64,000 nt of DNA from Papio anubis (GCF_008728515.1 NC_044990.1:12235156-12299155), one strand, 5' to 3'. Shown: positions 22,101 through 34,515, counted from the stretch's first letter. Numbers and translations: made by a program. Notes: a model not told the origin generated them from the sequence alone.

Positions 22101-23196
22101 ACACTAATGTGTGAGTCAAACTGAGTAATAAGAGTAATAATACTAAATTTGCAATTATTTCCTTGTTTGCGTTTATTCATTTGCTCATCGATTCATTATT
22201 CATCAGCCACGTTGATATCAGCTGAATTCAACTGCATGCAAACAGAAAGCAGCTTCACTCTTTTCAACATTTTATCTTGAAACCCTCCCTGTGAACCATT
22301 TGTTCCTCACCGTGAATGAAAACCCAAGCGCCACGGTTCTTTGGATCACATAGCTAATTAAAAGTAACCTGGTCACATTTGGTCCTAAGAACAACCTCAT
22401 TTTCGTAACTGAAATATCCAGTCTACTGTAATTATAAAAAGCTTCACATTTGATCCAAGATTCCAGGTTTTCTTGCTCTTCGGTTTTCCCTTTTTCCCCT
22501 ACCCTGCTCTTGTTAGATCACCCTGGCTTCCTCAGGGGCTGCAGAAAGAGAAAATGTCTTAGATGCTGAGCTAGCGGGTCACATGAGCTCCATATGGGCG
22601 CCCTCCAGGTACGGTAAATTCCCAGTGCTGATTCTTCTCCAGGAGGGCACATTGCTGGCCTTCTTTCTCAGTCCTGGGTATGTGGTGGCCTCCTCCATCC
22701 AGATCCCAACAGGCAGTTCTCAAGGTGACCTCCTCTTGGGCCGTCCATGTGCAGCTTGGAACTAAGGGACCTGTGCCCACTGCCATCAGCAGGATGGGTT
22801 TCCTCGCAGTATCTCTTTCTGTTCTCTCATCACGGGAGGTAGACCAAGGCACAGCCTTTTGCCTTTATGTTCCCAGAAGGGAATTAGGCACCACTTCCTG
22901 GGGCCTCCAAAGTCCAGAAAATATATGCCAAGTTCTCTGGTTCTCTTGTGGCACTGGAGTCCTGGGGACCTCTTATCTGGCTTGGGGTGACAGGAAGCCC
23001 AGCATATTGACTGCTCCACCAAGAACAGACCTGCCCTCCTCACTCTTCTACCTTAATTTAACCTTTTTAAAAATTTCAAGGTGGCTGATGGGCTGAGAAC
23101 GGACAGAGATTTTTACAACCTTCTTTGTCATTTCTGCATAGGGCTGCTAATATCTTGGTTTGGTTGGGTCGACAGGTGGAGGAACATGTCACCTAA
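22101..23196. other. Unique sequence with a GC-richer patch and overlapping frames
   Basis: The part 22560-23060 is richer in GC than its neighbours and carries a 138-codon plus-strand ATG frame (22680-23096) and shorter minus-strand frames. Translations show no domain I recognise. An old processed pseudogene or LTR is possible but I cannot support either. Confidence 0.4.
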
Positions 23197-23486
23197 TTTT
23201 TTTTTCTTTAGAGATGGGGTCTCTGTTGCCCAGGCTGAAGTGCAGTGGTGCAACTATAGCTCACTGCAGCCTTGAACTCCTGGGCTCAAGTGATCCTCCC
23301 ACTTCAGCCTCCCCAGTAACTAGGACTACAGGTATGCATCACTATGCCTAGCTAATTTATTTTTATTTTTAGAGATTGGGTCGTGCTATATTGCCCAGGC
23401 TGGTCTTGAACTTCTGACCTCACGCAATCCTCCCACTTCAGCTCCTGAGTTGCTGGGATTACAGGAGTGCGCTACCGAGACCAGCT
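23197..23486 (-). mobile_element. AluJ, reverse, full dimer
   Basis: A T-rich start is followed by tctgttgcccaggctgaagt, ctcactgcagccttgaactc, ctgggctcaagtgatcctcc, a T-rich linker, tattgcccaggctggtcttg and gctgggattacaggagtgcg. The wording ccttgaactcctgggctcaa marks the old AluJ class, and the distal end is decayed. Confidence 0.92.
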
Positions 23487-23589
23487 GTGCATAATGTTTT
23501 CATCTCAATAGTAGGGAATCTCATGTGAAACTGACTAAAATGGTTGTGCTTTATCATGGGGTTATAATGAACAGAAACATTCTAGTCTG

Positions 23590-23700
23590 TGCCCATTTTT
23601 GCTGGCCCTGTGCTAAGTGCTGGGGATTCAAAACAAAACATGAAAAACCATAGTGACTGGTCTCAAGGAGCCCACAGTCAAGGGTGCACTCCCCTCTACT
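23590..23700 (-). mobile_element. L2 fragment, reverse
   Basis: ggccctgtgctaagtgctgg, ggattcaaaacaaaacatg and ctcaaggagcccacagtcaa match the reverse L2 terminal block. Confidence 0.65.
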
Positions 23701-25118
23701 CCCCACTCTGTGTTTAAGTGGTTGTTATGCTGGACCCCTATTGACTCCGATAAGGATGGCACAAGTCTGAGAGGTTGAAGAAGAGACCTGGAGAGAGTGA
23801 ACAAGTTATAAGGTTTATTGGGGAACTTACAGACAGGGACAGTGCAGTGACAACAGACTGGACAGGAGAACCACTACTGATGGTAAAAAGCCTGATGTTG
23901 GTATAACATTTTCACTTAGCACCTTCCACCTAGCAACCTCCATTTAACCCAGCACCAAGGGCCTCTATCCCCTGTATAGCCTCTGTTTCAAAGGATGGGC
24001 CTTGGGTCCAGATGTCCTTCATGGATAAGGAGTGAAACTCCAGATTGGCTGCTCCCAGATTCTTTAGCTTGGGACTCCAAACACACACTCTCCTTAGACC
24101 ACAGGGTCATTCTCGGGCTATGCCTCAGTTAAGTTATTGCTTTCAGGTACATCTGCCATATGGTGGTCTTTGTTCTGTAAGCACATGAGTGTCCTGGGCT
24201 ATGAAGCTGGGAAGGGGAAAAGGACAAGGGTGAAGGGTACGAGGGGGAGCTAGAGTTCAAGAGTGCCTTTCTATAAGGTGGGGACTGCAACACAGAGTTT
24301 CTCTTCTCCAAGCACCAGAGGCGTTAAAATTAGGAGGTGAACGAGTCAACAGGAGTTGAAAGCTATGGTCCACGAAGCCTCAGAGAAATCTGATGGCTTG
24401 GTGAATGGTAGGAACTGAAAACAGACATCAAGACTGAGGTTCTGAGAACTAAAGGAAAACTGAGCAAAAATGACCAGGTTTAGAGCAAATGGGCAGAGAT
24501 CAAGAGGGACTGCCTAGAAGAGGCCAGTTTGTGCTTGCCTTTATCCACCGGCAGAAGCTTAATATCTCAGTGGATGGGCAGAGTTAAGGGGCCAGGGCAC
24601 TGCAGTCATGCACAGGTCTAACCACAGGGCTGCACCCTGCAGAGGCAGCTGTGTGGATTTGGAGGAGCTCTTTAGCTGCTGGGATTGTTGCTCAAAGCCT
24701 ATAGAAGTTGGGGCCCAAGCTGAGTACATACCCACAAAGGAGGAAGCTGTCTTCAGAATTCAGCTAAGTCACACCTTTTCTAGAATGTTGTCGTCCATTT
24801 GGTAGTCAGTAAGCTGCTGCCCTGCATTGCTAATTCCCCTTTGTAGACACACCCTGTCCTCTGACTTGCACAAGCCTATGGACCTGAAATTACCTACTTG
24901 ATTCTCTGCCCTGCAGCCTGGCAGCCACACCAAAGTTACTCAGATTGGCAGGCTGAGATCTGTCCCAGACTCTGAGATCAAACCTAATTTCAATAGCCTT
25001 ATATGGCAGGCATCAAGCATTCTGTCAGTGTTGCTGCTGGCACCTGGTGACTTTGGTGTCCGGAGCTCCTAGTACCTCGTCGACTTTTTACATTTTTGCC
25101 TCATCAGTCCTTCAATCC
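23701..25118. other. Unassigned sequence, possible LTR-like part
   Basis: About 1.4 kb without a recognised gene. The part 23780-24310 has moderate GC and the look of a reverse-oriented LTR, but no diagnostic motif could be fixed, so it stays unassigned. Confidence 0.4.
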
Positions 25119-25137
25119 TTGAGGTTAGGGGTCCTCC

Positions 25138-25441
25138 TTTTTTTTTTTTTTTCCGAGATGAAGTTTCATTCTTGTTGCCCAGGCTGGAGTGCTATGGTAC
25201 AACCTTGGCTCACTGCAACCTCCACCTCCTAGGTTCAAGCAGTTCTTCTGCCTCAGCCTCCCAAGTAGCTGGGATTACAGGTGCCCACCACCACGTCTGG
25301 CTAATTCTGTTTGTATTTTTAGTAGAGACGGGATTTCGGCATGTTGGCCATTCTGGTCTCGAACTCCTGACCTCAGGTGATCCGCCCTCCTCGGCCTCCC
25401 AAAGTGCTGGGATTACAGGCCTGAGCCACCACGCCCAGGCC
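25138..25441 (-). mobile_element. AluS, reverse, full dimer with 19 bp TSD
   Basis: T15, then ttgttgcccaggctggagtg, the right arm, linker and left arm, ending gagccaccacgcccaggcc. The TSD ttgaggttaggggtcctcc at 25119-25137 recurs at 25443-25461 with one mismatch. Confidence 0.97.
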
Positions 25442-25461
25442 TTTGAGGTTAGTGGTCCTCC

Positions 25462-28214
25462 TAAGACAACACCCAGTACATAAGTTATATGAAACTGGTA
25501 TGTAAGGAAGAATGAACCCACTGATGGAACAGTTTGAGGAGGGAAAGGGGTCCTTTCTCTCATCATTTGAGAGACCTATGGTGGGAGGAACTGTGGTGGA
25601 GGAAAGCAGAGAAGCCTTCTGGTGGAGGATCGAGGGAGTGAGCTGGGCCAGGCCAGGTGCGAATTGCTTCTCACTGCATCCTCTCCGTCACCTACCGTTT
25701 TCAGTGATTTATTTGCCTATTATACTGTAATAATATGGACTTACAATCTTTTTTCTATTGTAAACTACAGAGAACATTTTAAAAACACCCTTGATTAATT
25801 CACTTGAGAAATTAATTATTCTCTTATAGTCACATCGTACATTCATATTTAATTAATTCTAAGAGCATAAACAAAATTTAAAAGTTTACTTCCATTAAAT
25901 TTATATTACATGGTCATATAATCTAATAATTATACCAATTGCAATTAAAATGAATTTACTATATTAATTTCATCTCATTTATCTTCATTTATTATGTTTG
26001 AGTGTAACGTAATCTGTAATTATGCTTAGGAAGCAAGAATATCCTGTAATTTTGACCTCAGTATCTTCACAAGTCTGGAAGTAATTCAAAGGGTTTTTAA
26101 AGCTACACTGCTAGAAGTCTGACTTATTTTCTAGTCTTATTTTAAAATATCAGTTGAAGAAACAGAAATGAGAATGCTCCACCCTTCTTTTGTGCAAGGA
26201 TAAAATAGAGACATGGAAGCCATTTTCAGCAGCAAAATTTCATACTGTCATGGGTGCCTGTGGAATCTAGATTAGACGGAAAGATGCCAGGGTCTGGAAA
26301 AGGTAAAACACCCAGGAAATTCAATTAAAAGTATGTCTTTGGTACTTACTTTATGAACAAAGGTATGCAAGCTATTAATAAATACAAGAAAAAAAAGGTA
26401 GTACTCTCATCTTTGATAATTTTATAAAAGCTAGAATTGTTGAGATTCTAGCTTCAGTTCTGAAATCCGAACCAAAGAGCGTTCGCTGGCTTTTGTGTTG
26501 CTTTGCCCAAGAGTGACATGGGTCAACTGCCTTAGGATACGTTTACCATCAACCCTGTGTTTCAATAGAACTTGAGTTTTGCTTCCCAATTCCCTGGAAC
26601 ACCTGACTTTGTTAGAACAAGTTACTGGGAATTCCAACAGCACCAGCTCTATCTTGTTTTGCAGCTCAAGCTTTGTTCTACTTGAGAATGACAGAGGGCA
26701 CTGGGAGCTCCAACCTGTTCATAAATTTGTATCATTTGTTACAAAGAAGAAATAAGAGGGCAAAAATAAATGAATGCAAATCTATCATCACTACTGGAAA
26801 TATAACTTAGGACACACACTTTGTGGCAGGAATGCTATGGTCAAGTATGAAGAGAGTGTTGGTATTCCTGGTCCAGGAAGAGAGGGAGCTCCCATTCTAG
26901 CTCCTTTAGAGAATAATGCAGGTTTTATCCCTGGTGAATATCATATTGGTGGCTAGAAAACCCTATCTGTCATTAAGATACAAGAGTTCTTTACATTTTG
27001 CACACTGGGCCAGAAGGAAAACTACTCCAGATGCATCATTGAAAACCTCTGTGTCCCTTTTCTCCTCTAGATGAGTTTATATATCTTATTTTCAGGTGCA
27101 CTTTCGTGGACTGGTTCCTACTTCTGTCTTTCTTTTCCAGGACATACTGATTTTATCAGGCAGCACTTAAATTCTCGTAATAACTCAGCTGGTTACTTGT
27201 TAAAGTATGTGTGTCACAGAAAGGATTTTCCCTTCTTAGTGACTAGAAAACATCAGAGTCTGGGTTATCACAAAAATATAACAAGAAAACATCATTAATT
27301 ATTGTTAAGAAAATTCATCAAGAATACACGACTTCATTTTATTTCAAAACAAATGACTGCATCGTAAGAAATGGAAAACAGTTTAGGTCAGGTTTAACAT
27401 TGAGATTGTGTGCTCTAGGTAGCGAAAAGCATAGCTGACAATATTGACAATCAGCAACATGAAACCCTCCGAAATAAGCAGGTCACCTGTTATGTGTTTT
27501 GTCTTTTAACATTCACTGCATTTACCAAAATCATGGCTGATTGAAATGTGTGCGATTTGTTTTAAAATTGGATTCAAGGTGTTTTGTTTTGCAAGTAGAA
27601 ACGTTACCGTAAATCCACATTGCAAGAGCAGTGTTACTTTAGTGAGATAAATGTCCCCAGTATACACAAGGCTGATATACAAGGCAATCACACCACATAT
27701 TACTTCAACACATAATTTGGAAACGTTTCTTAAGAGTCTTAATACATCTAGGCAGCTTATCATGGATGTGACAGAATCAGTTATAAATGACCCTTAGGTG
27801 GGCTTCACAAATGATGGAACATGGAGTGTTTTGGTAAAGACACTTAGGACAGCTCAGGAAATCAGCTGGGGAGCAGAGGCCATATGTTGTCAGCTGTGGG
27901 TCAAAATGTGCTCACCACGTCATTACTGGTGACTCTTCTCTGCATGGGACCGTGATCTCTTGAAATCTCTCAGTGGGACTGTTGGTGGCCTTCAGAGTTT
28001 GCCCTGCTTCAGAGGAAATGCCTTCCTGCCGCATGGAAGAAGCCTCTTGATGGGATACCAAAGAAAGATCTGTAATACTTAATGATTTTCTGGAAAGAAC
28101 TCAGAGAAGAGTAAAAGGACTGCCTTTTGGAAAAGCTTCATGATATAATATCCTAGAATATTATTGCTGCAGGGGGTTTTAGCAGCACCATTACTTGATT
28201 CTGTGGTGTAAATT
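25462..28214. other. Long unique stretch without recognised genes
   Basis: About 2.75 kb, the longest repeat-poor stretch of the central window. 25740-26100 is very AT-rich. Frames such as 27506-27763 on the minus strand (85 codons, hydrophobic) show no known domain. No abundant repeat recognised. Confidence 0.5.
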
Positions 28215-28310
28215 CTTCCCTTAACTTCTTCGTTTTGCAGGTGGTGAAACAGACAGAGAAGTTGAGTTGCTTAGGATTGTATAGACATCCTGCAGATTCA
28301 AAATCTAGCT
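28215..28310 (-). mobile_element. MIR SINE fragment, reverse
   Basis: ttttgcaggtggtgaaacag, acagagaagttgagttgctt and attcaaaatctagctcac follow the antisense MIR core (ttttacagatgaggaaactg ... agttgc). Confidence 0.5.
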
Positions 28311-28601
28311 CACAATTATCAATCAGAAGTTAAAATGCACAGAGGGCCGCTAGGGTCCTATATTATGCTTTGCTTCTCCACTCTGTTTTTCTTGCAACCT
28401 TGTTGTGTTTGCCCATGTGAGTTCTTTGCTAAGTGTTCATGCCTAGTGACCCCATGCCCAGCAGGCAGGATGTGTGGATGGGAAAATATTACAGAGGATG
28501 AAGACACTCATATTGCCTTTGGATATGAAGGATGCCATGTTGATTGGGCCATATATTCCTATTTGATCTGATGAGGTGGAATGAATGTGGTCATCAACTT
28601 C

Positions 28602-28892
28602 TTTTTTTTTGAAACAGAGTCTCACTCTGTCTCCCAGGCTGGAGTGCAGTGGCGCTATCTCAGCTCACTGCAACCTCCGTCTCCTGGATTCAAGTGATTC
28701 TCCTGCCTCAGTCTCCCAAGTAGCTGGGACTACAGGCGCGTGCCACCACGCCCAGCTAATTTTTGTTCTTTTAGTGGAGAAGGGGTTTCACCATGTTGGC
28801 CGGGATGGTCTTGAATTCCTGACCTCAGGTGATCTGCTCGCCTCAGCCTCCCAAAGAGCTGGGATTACAGGCATGAGCCACTGTGCCCGGCC
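28602..28892 (-). mobile_element. AluSx, reverse, full dimer
   Basis: T9, then gaaacagagtctcactctgt, gctcactgcaacctccgtct, ggggtttcaccatgttggcc and gagccactgtgcccggcc. It is flanked by roughly similar bases (tcatcaacttc and tgtcaagttct) that may be a decayed TSD. Confidence 0.95.
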
Positions 28893-29589
28893 TGGTTGTC
28901 AAGTTCTGCATTTATTCTACCACATCATTGTATGCTGCCTAATTAAGAAGAGAAATATCTTCTTAATATCCCCTAATATGCACTGGCAGAAACACTTTTT
29001 TGAGTATGGACTGGTAGTCTAATTCTCTAAGCCTCATGTGGGCCACCTTTCAACTAACTTCCATTTAAGTATTGCTGGCATGAAAAATACAGGATAGAGT
29101 CTTGAGTAAACAAAATGCAGAATTGCGCTTTGTTTAATTACTCCAAAGCCCTTTGTCTCTTACTTGTAAGGTACAATACGGCAAAGACTCTTGGCAGGTG
29201 CCTAAGAACTTTTATAACTGATGTCAAGATCGACTGAAACAAAGACGCATTTGTTGAACTCCAGATTTAAATGCTGGCCTGGCTTTTCAGAGATAAATCT
29301 AAAGCGTTTGCTCTTGGCTATGGATAAGAGTAGTTTGAAAAATTTATTTGCCAATGGTTACACAAGCCACTACTGCATATTATGAAGCATTACTCACCTA
29401 ACACATAAGAAAAATTAAAAACAAAGTAGCTGCGTGTGGGTGGGAAGAGAGGCAACTCTAGGGGAGGGCATTCCTGGGAAGCAGGAATGGTTGCAAAAAC
29501 CCAAGTTAGATTAAGCATTTGGAGATGAAGAAAGTGAATTGACTAGCATAGCTAAAAAGGCAGCAAGGTGATTACCAAAAGCAATGTCA
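28893..29589. other. Unassigned unique sequence
   Basis: About 700 bp. No recognised gene or repeat. Confidence 0.5.
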
Positions 29590-29795
29590 GCATGGTGTAG
29601 TGGGCTGCGTATGGGTTATGGCATCGGTAGACAGCGTCAATCACTTGGTACTTGGTAAGTTTCTTAAAGTCTCACAACGTCTGTTTTCTTTTATAAAGTG
29701 GGATTACCTGCCTGCTTTTGAGGGCTGCTCAGAGGGTCAAATGAGATTATGTTCTGAAAGTACTTTGTCAACTAAGATTCTCTATCAATCAGAAT
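29590..29795 (+). mobile_element. MIR SINE
   Basis: Core and tail are visible: catggtgtagtgggctgcg, gtcaatcacttggtacttgg, cttttataaagtgggattac, ctcagagggtcaaatgagat and gttctgaaagtactttgtca. Confidence 0.7.
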
Positions 29796-29864
29796 ACTAA
29801 TAAAATGATAATATAATAATCATGATCAGAGGAATACTCATTTGATAGTAATACTATCAAATGA

Positions 29865-30040
29865 CATTTACATATTTTATTCGGTGCCAGACACTAAGCT
29901 AAAGGTTTCATGTAAATTCTCTTACTGGGGTGCATACTATTTGACAAAATAGGAAGTTGTGAAACTTAGATTAAATAACTTAACCAAGGTCTATTGGACA
30001 CCCACATTGTGCTTTAACTTCCACACTGAATTACCTTCCT
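29865..30040 (-). mobile_element. MIR SINE, reverse
   Basis: It reads ggtgccagacactaagctaa, ttctcttactggggtgcata, aataggaagttgtgaaactt and aaataacttaaccaaggtc, the antisense MIR order. It faces the MIR at 29590. Confidence 0.65.
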
Positions 30041-30475
30041 TATTATAATGATAACAAAAGCTAACAATTCATTCAGGCAGGATTTCTGTTTTCACATATT
30101 CCTCTAAAATGATCTTCTTGTCTAGCATTTTACCGAGGAGTTCAACCACAAGCTCACTATAATGTAATGCATGTTCTGTCCTTGAAAGACACATATAAAG
30201 GCATAAGAAAATTATTATATAAAATTAAGACCCTTGTTTTAGAGCAACAGAACTTGCATAGTAAAGAAAGGCTATAGAGCCTTTAAAATACAATATGAAC
30301 ACCCTGAAAGATTAGAAAAAGAAAATAATTCTCACAATCATATTACTCTGTTAGTCCTTTAATTTTTATGACTCGTTGTCTCCTTTCATTATTATTCCTT
30401 TTATTCCTTTTTTTTTCTATCAACTATCCCTGGGATAATAGTCCTGTGAATTGGTCTATAGGCCTATGAAACTTC
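30041..30475. other. Unassigned AT-rich sequence
   Basis: About 430 bp, no recognised feature. Confidence 0.5.
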
Positions 30476-30683
30476 CAGAATTGCACTGTTCAGTGTGGTA
30501 ACCACTGGTCACATGTAGCTACTTAAAGTATATTTAGACTAAAAAAAAAAAATTAAAAATTCAGTTCTTCCATCACACTAGCTATACTTCAAACACTCAA
30601 TGGCCCTATGTGGCCTGTGGCTATCATACTTGACAGTGCAGAAGAATTCCCATCATTGCAGCAAGTTGTATTGGACAGCCCTG
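30476..30683 (+). mobile_element. hAT-type nonautonomous DNA transposon
   Basis: The element has a mirrored layout: gtcacatgtagctacttaaa near the left and ggccctatgtggcctgtggc near the right, with an AT-rich centre (aaaattaaaaattcagttct) and a close cttgacagtgcag / attggacagccctg. This is the known mammalian MITE pattern with agccacatgtggct arms. Subfamily not assigned. Confidence 0.6.
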
Positions 30684-31119
30684 CTCCAGAACATCAAATC
30701 ACGATCCTCTCTCTGCCGGGGTCTGCTAGGGCCTAGGGGACATTCACGTGATCTATGTAATCACACCAGAGGATTTACAAGGATGTTTAGAGTAGAAATT
30801 CAGGGAATGAGATTGGACTTATTATTGAACAGCAGATTAAAGCATCACATTTGGAGAATTTTCTTAACCAGACTCTCTTGTACCAGCTGGTTAAAACACA
30901 GAACATGCCAGGGATGTGTTCCGAGTACATTCCACTGGCACAGAGGTGTGAAAGATGTGAGAAGGAAAAACCACACAGTGCTGGCCAGAGCAGGCAGAGT
31001 TATTCAGAGGGGGGTTGTAGACAGATGCAATGGCCTGAGAGCAGGCATGGAATTGTGAAAAGCCCTTCTGACCTGATAAAGCGATTTCAGAGTAATAGAG
31101 TTCTAAGGTGAGACAACAG
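30684..31119. other. Unassigned sequence
   Basis: The 152-codon plus-strand frame from 30600 to 31058 begins inside the DNA transposon and shows no domain. It is taken as a chance frame. Confidence 0.5.
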
Positions 31120-31320
31120 CAGAGAATGGTGTTGAAGGTTAGAACTAGGTTGAAATTGTAGTGGGCCTTGTGTTCTCTAAAATGTTTTAGTTTATCCATC
31201 AGGGCTCAGGGAACCATCAGAAGTCTTCAAGCTGTGGAGTGACATGGCTGGATTAGCTTCATTTTTCAGGAAGGTAATTAACACATGGGTGGGCAGAGTA
31301 GCTTAGGTTAGAGGTTGAGA
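31120..31320 (-). mobile_element. Possible L2 pre-terminal region, reverse
   Basis: gtgggccttgtgttctctaa, gtcttcaagctgtggagtga and catggctggatt fit the reverse L2 pattern (gggccttgtaggcc ... gcaggggagtgacatg). Diverged, so tentative. Confidence 0.4.
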
Positions 31321-31929
31321 AACAACTTCCGGATTTTCCTTTGGTAGAGTTATTGTGCTCTATTTGTCAGTCATAATACCTTATAGTTCAAAATAAGGAT
31401 GATGTTTAAAATCTCTATTAATTTTCTGACATTAACTGACAATGATACTAAAAGGACAATTTATAGTAGTGTTCTGTTAACTATGATAAAATGGACTATT
31501 AGAGTGGTCTGAAAAATTTAGTCATCTAGTGAATGAATAACAAAGACCTTTGTATCAGCTTAAATCCATTTTGGGTGAATATATTTATAACAGTTATAAT
31601 TCTATTAATTGGTTTTATAAGATCATAGAATGTAAACATTTAAATGACTCACCATTGTTGTAGTGGAAATAAAAGAGGAAGATGCATGAAATACTAAAGA
31701 TGAGAAGAGGTGGGAAATGAGCCATGCCACCCTAACTACGCTGGCATTTGGTTGATTTTTGGAAAAAAGACTTGGTAAAATGAATGACAGACCCTTCCCT
31801 TGATTTTTCCCACTCTACTAATTGTGTCCTAAGTTAACTGTCAAAATAAGTGAGACTATGCTATAAACCAACCATTAACTTTTTTGTTACTTTGTTAACT
31901 ATTAATAACTTTCTTAACTATTTATTAAT
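31321..31929. other. Unassigned AT-rich sequence
   Basis: About 600 bp, no recognised gene. The end (31875-31942) is rich in attaac / gttaat words that recur just after the AluY. Confidence 0.5.
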
Positions 31930-31942
31930 AAGTTTATTTATT

Positions 31943-32244
31943 GGCCGGGCACGGTGGCTCACACCTGTAATCCCAGCACTTTGGGAGACCAAGGCGGGCG
32001 GATCACAAGGTCGGGAGATCAAGACCATCCTGGCTAACACGCTGAAACTCCATCTCTACTAAAAATACACAAAATTAGCCAGGCGTGGTGGCGGGCGCCT
32101 GTAGTCCCAGCTACTCGGGAGGCTGAGGTGGGAGAATGGCATGAACCTGGAAGGCAGAGCTTGCAGTGAGCCGAGATGGCACCACTGCACTCCAGCCTGG
32201 GCAACAGGGTGAGACTCTGTCTCAAAACAACAACAACAACAAAA
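31943..32244 (+). mobile_element. AluY, full dimer with TSD
   Basis: It starts ggccgggcacggtggctcac. The left arm has the AluY wording gatcaagaccatcctggcta, and the right arm gcttgcagtgagccgagat. The tail is a (CAA)n tract. TSD aagtttatttatt (31930-31942) recurs as aagtttagttatt (32245-32257), one mismatch. Confidence 0.96.
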
Positions 32245-32317
32245 AAGTTTAGTTATTAACTATTTTTATAGTTAATAAAGATGGAAAGTCCTGACTTAGG
32301 AAGAAATACATACTCCT

Positions 32318-32789
32318 TTTAAAATTTTATTTATTTATTTATTTGTATTTTAAAGATGGGGTTTCACTCTGTCACCTAGGCTGGAGTGTAGTGGTGCCAT
32401 CGTGGTTCACTGCAGCCTCGAATCCCTGTGCTCAAGTGATCCTCCTGCCTCAGCCTCCTGAGTAGCTGAGACTACAGGTGCTCACCACCATGCCTGGCTA
32501 ATTTTTTATTTTTAAAATTTTTTTGATAGAGGTGAGGTCTCCCTATGCTGACCAGGATTGGTTTCGAGCTCCTGGGTTCAAGTGATGCTCGAGCTTCAGC
32601 CTCCTGAGTATCTGGGACTATAGGTGTGTGCCACCATGTCAGCTAATTTTTCAGTTTTAAAATTTTTTTTGCAGAGATGGAGTGCCACGATGTTGACAAG
32701 GTTGGTTTTGAACTCCTGGGCTCAAGTGATCCTCCCGCCTCAGCCTCCGCAAGTGCTGAGATTATAGGCATGAGCCACGGTGTCCAACC
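32318..32789 (-). mobile_element. Three-monomer Alu (AluJ type), reverse
   Basis: About 470 bp instead of about 300. From left to right: an ATTT-rich tail, a right arm (32350-32510) with tctgtcacctaggctggagt, a middle monomer (about 32521-32660), and a complete left arm (about 32661-32789). The middle monomer opens like a left arm (gaggtctccctatgctgacc, gagctcctgggttcaagtga) but closes like a right arm (tgagtatctgggactatagg, cagctaattttt). T-rich linkers separate all three. Confidence 0.9.
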
Positions 32790-33734
32790 AAGACATTCTT
32801 CTCCTCAAGACCAAAACATTTACTAAGAAGTAGATGAACACATCAAAGAAGTCAATCTGACATTTTCTCAAAGGTTTAAAAATGAGTTGTATTTTCAAAG
32901 AAGGGCTTCCGTAATGCTTTTCTAGTGACTCTTCATTCACCTTACTGGCTTCGGTGCAGACAGACTGACCCATTTCGCTCCCCGAAGTGCACCTTTCGAC
33001 TGCAGTCTGTTACACAAAAGCACACAGAAAAGGAAGCATTTTTGCTTCAGTGTAATTGTTATATTATTCTACCCCGTTTTAGGTATGTCATTAATTTTAG
33101 TTTTGTGTCTACACAACTTAAAGCCTAATGATTTTTAACAACTGCTCCCAAAATTTCTGAAAAACAAACAAAAGGCGATATCTGATTCTACCATGTTGGG
33201 GTAGAATTGGTAATTGTATAATTGATACTGGACTCATAATCTCACTGTAAACAATAAAAAAGCAGACAACATTTGTGAGCTATCTGTTTGGTTTTCAGAC
33301 AGTATAGGAGGTAGCACAGAAACAGGATCCCTGAGGGATGGAAATAGATAAGGTTAGCCCTATAATCACCCCCAGCTTTCTGCCTGGAAGCACTTTCTGA
33401 ATTGAGGGCCCGTGAGGAGGAACTCCAGCAAAAGCACAGAAATCATATTAAATTGAGAAGACGGAGACAAGAATTCAGGGGGAAGCTGAAATGACTGAAA
33501 TTTTCAGACCAGAAAATTGGAGAGTAGGGATCTGTGCAGACAAGAAGCTACAGAGATCTGTAGAGGATCTCCGTGAGTCCATTGGGGTTCATAGAAAGAA
33601 ACTCCATGAGGCCAGGAAAGAACAACATGGGGAGCTGTGAGTACTGAGCAACAATTTTCCATTTTTCTCCTACATTTCCAGACGACTTATAAACAGACAT
33701 TGACTGCATTTATTTTGGACTTTTTTTTTTCACA
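32790..33734. other. Unassigned unique sequence
   Basis: About 940 bp without a recognised gene or abundant repeat. Confidence 0.5.
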
Positions 33735-34030
33735 GATGTTTGCATAGCCAACAGCCATGGCAGATAGAGCTAGTACCTCTCTCAGGAGCAAGAGGCAGGC
33801 ACACTTACTGCCCATTATAAAAACTCCAGTTTCATTAAACTCAGGACTCTCTCTTGTACCACAGTGCACTACATGTGCCAGTATTGTTCTGTGGGAATTG
33901 GGGCTCAGGGAGACAATGCAGATGTCAACACTGTGACTGCTGCTATCGCCATGAGTAATAAAGTCCTTTGTCTCTGATCCAGGAGACTCATATCTTCTGC
34001 CAACATTCTTGAAGCTGTGGCAGGCTAATA
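33735..34030 (+). mobile_element. Possible ERVL-type LTR fragment
   Basis: It has a TATA-like attataaaaactcc (33816) and, downstream, a gagtaataaagtcctttgtc block (33953-33972) with a poly(A)-signal-like aataaa and a U5-like close (ctgatccaggagactcat). The order fits an LTR, but I cannot match a family. Confidence 0.35.
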
Positions 34031-34194
34031 TGTTAGTTTGCAAGGAGGGTAAAATTTCAGGCCCTTCACAGAGTTCGACAGTTTTAGTGATGAGTATGGG
34101 ATGCTGACAGAGATGTAGCTTTCTGGAAAATGAAGGACAAGGGCCTCATGGGACAAATAATGGGTTTTGAGAGAAATTCACAGGAATTGGTAGC

Positions 34195-34515
34195 TGTGTT
34201 AGTCTGCTGGGACTGCTATAATAAAATACCATACACTGGGTGGCTTATAAATAACAGAAATGCATTTCTAGCAATCTGGAAGCTGGGCAATCTAAGATCA
34301 AGATAATGGCAGATTCATGACTGACCCACTTCCTCACAGACAGCATTCTCAATGTAACCTCTGGTGGAAAGGAGGAGAGGTCTCTCTCTGGCCTCTTATG
34401 AGAGCTCAGCCCCCATGAGCTAAACACGTCCCAAAGGTCCTATCTCCTAACGCTACTATCTTGGGGATAAGGATTTCAGTATTTGAATTTTGGGGCAATA
34501 TAAACATTAGATGAC
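34195..34515 (-). mobile_element. MLT1-type MaLR LTR, reverse
   Basis: It starts tgtgttagtctgctgggact. MLT1 landmarks follow: aaataccatacactgggtgg, gaagctgggcaatctaagat, cacgtcccaaaggtcctatc and tcttggggataaggatttca, ending ggggcaatataaacatta. No internal sequence, so a solo LTR of an old nonautonomous ERVL-MaLR. Confidence 0.85.

Noticed and set aside
28585..29022. 145-codon plus-strand frame
   Set aside because: It translates the antisense strand of an AluSx (LSPRLECSGAISAHCNLRLL). This is a common shadow frame in Alu, not a gene. Similar frames at 16172-16549, 25172-25483 and 40659-40916 were dropped for the same reason.
30600..31058. 152-codon plus-strand frame
   Set aside because: It starts inside a hAT-type element and continues into diverged repeat-like DNA. 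No domain or conserved motif.
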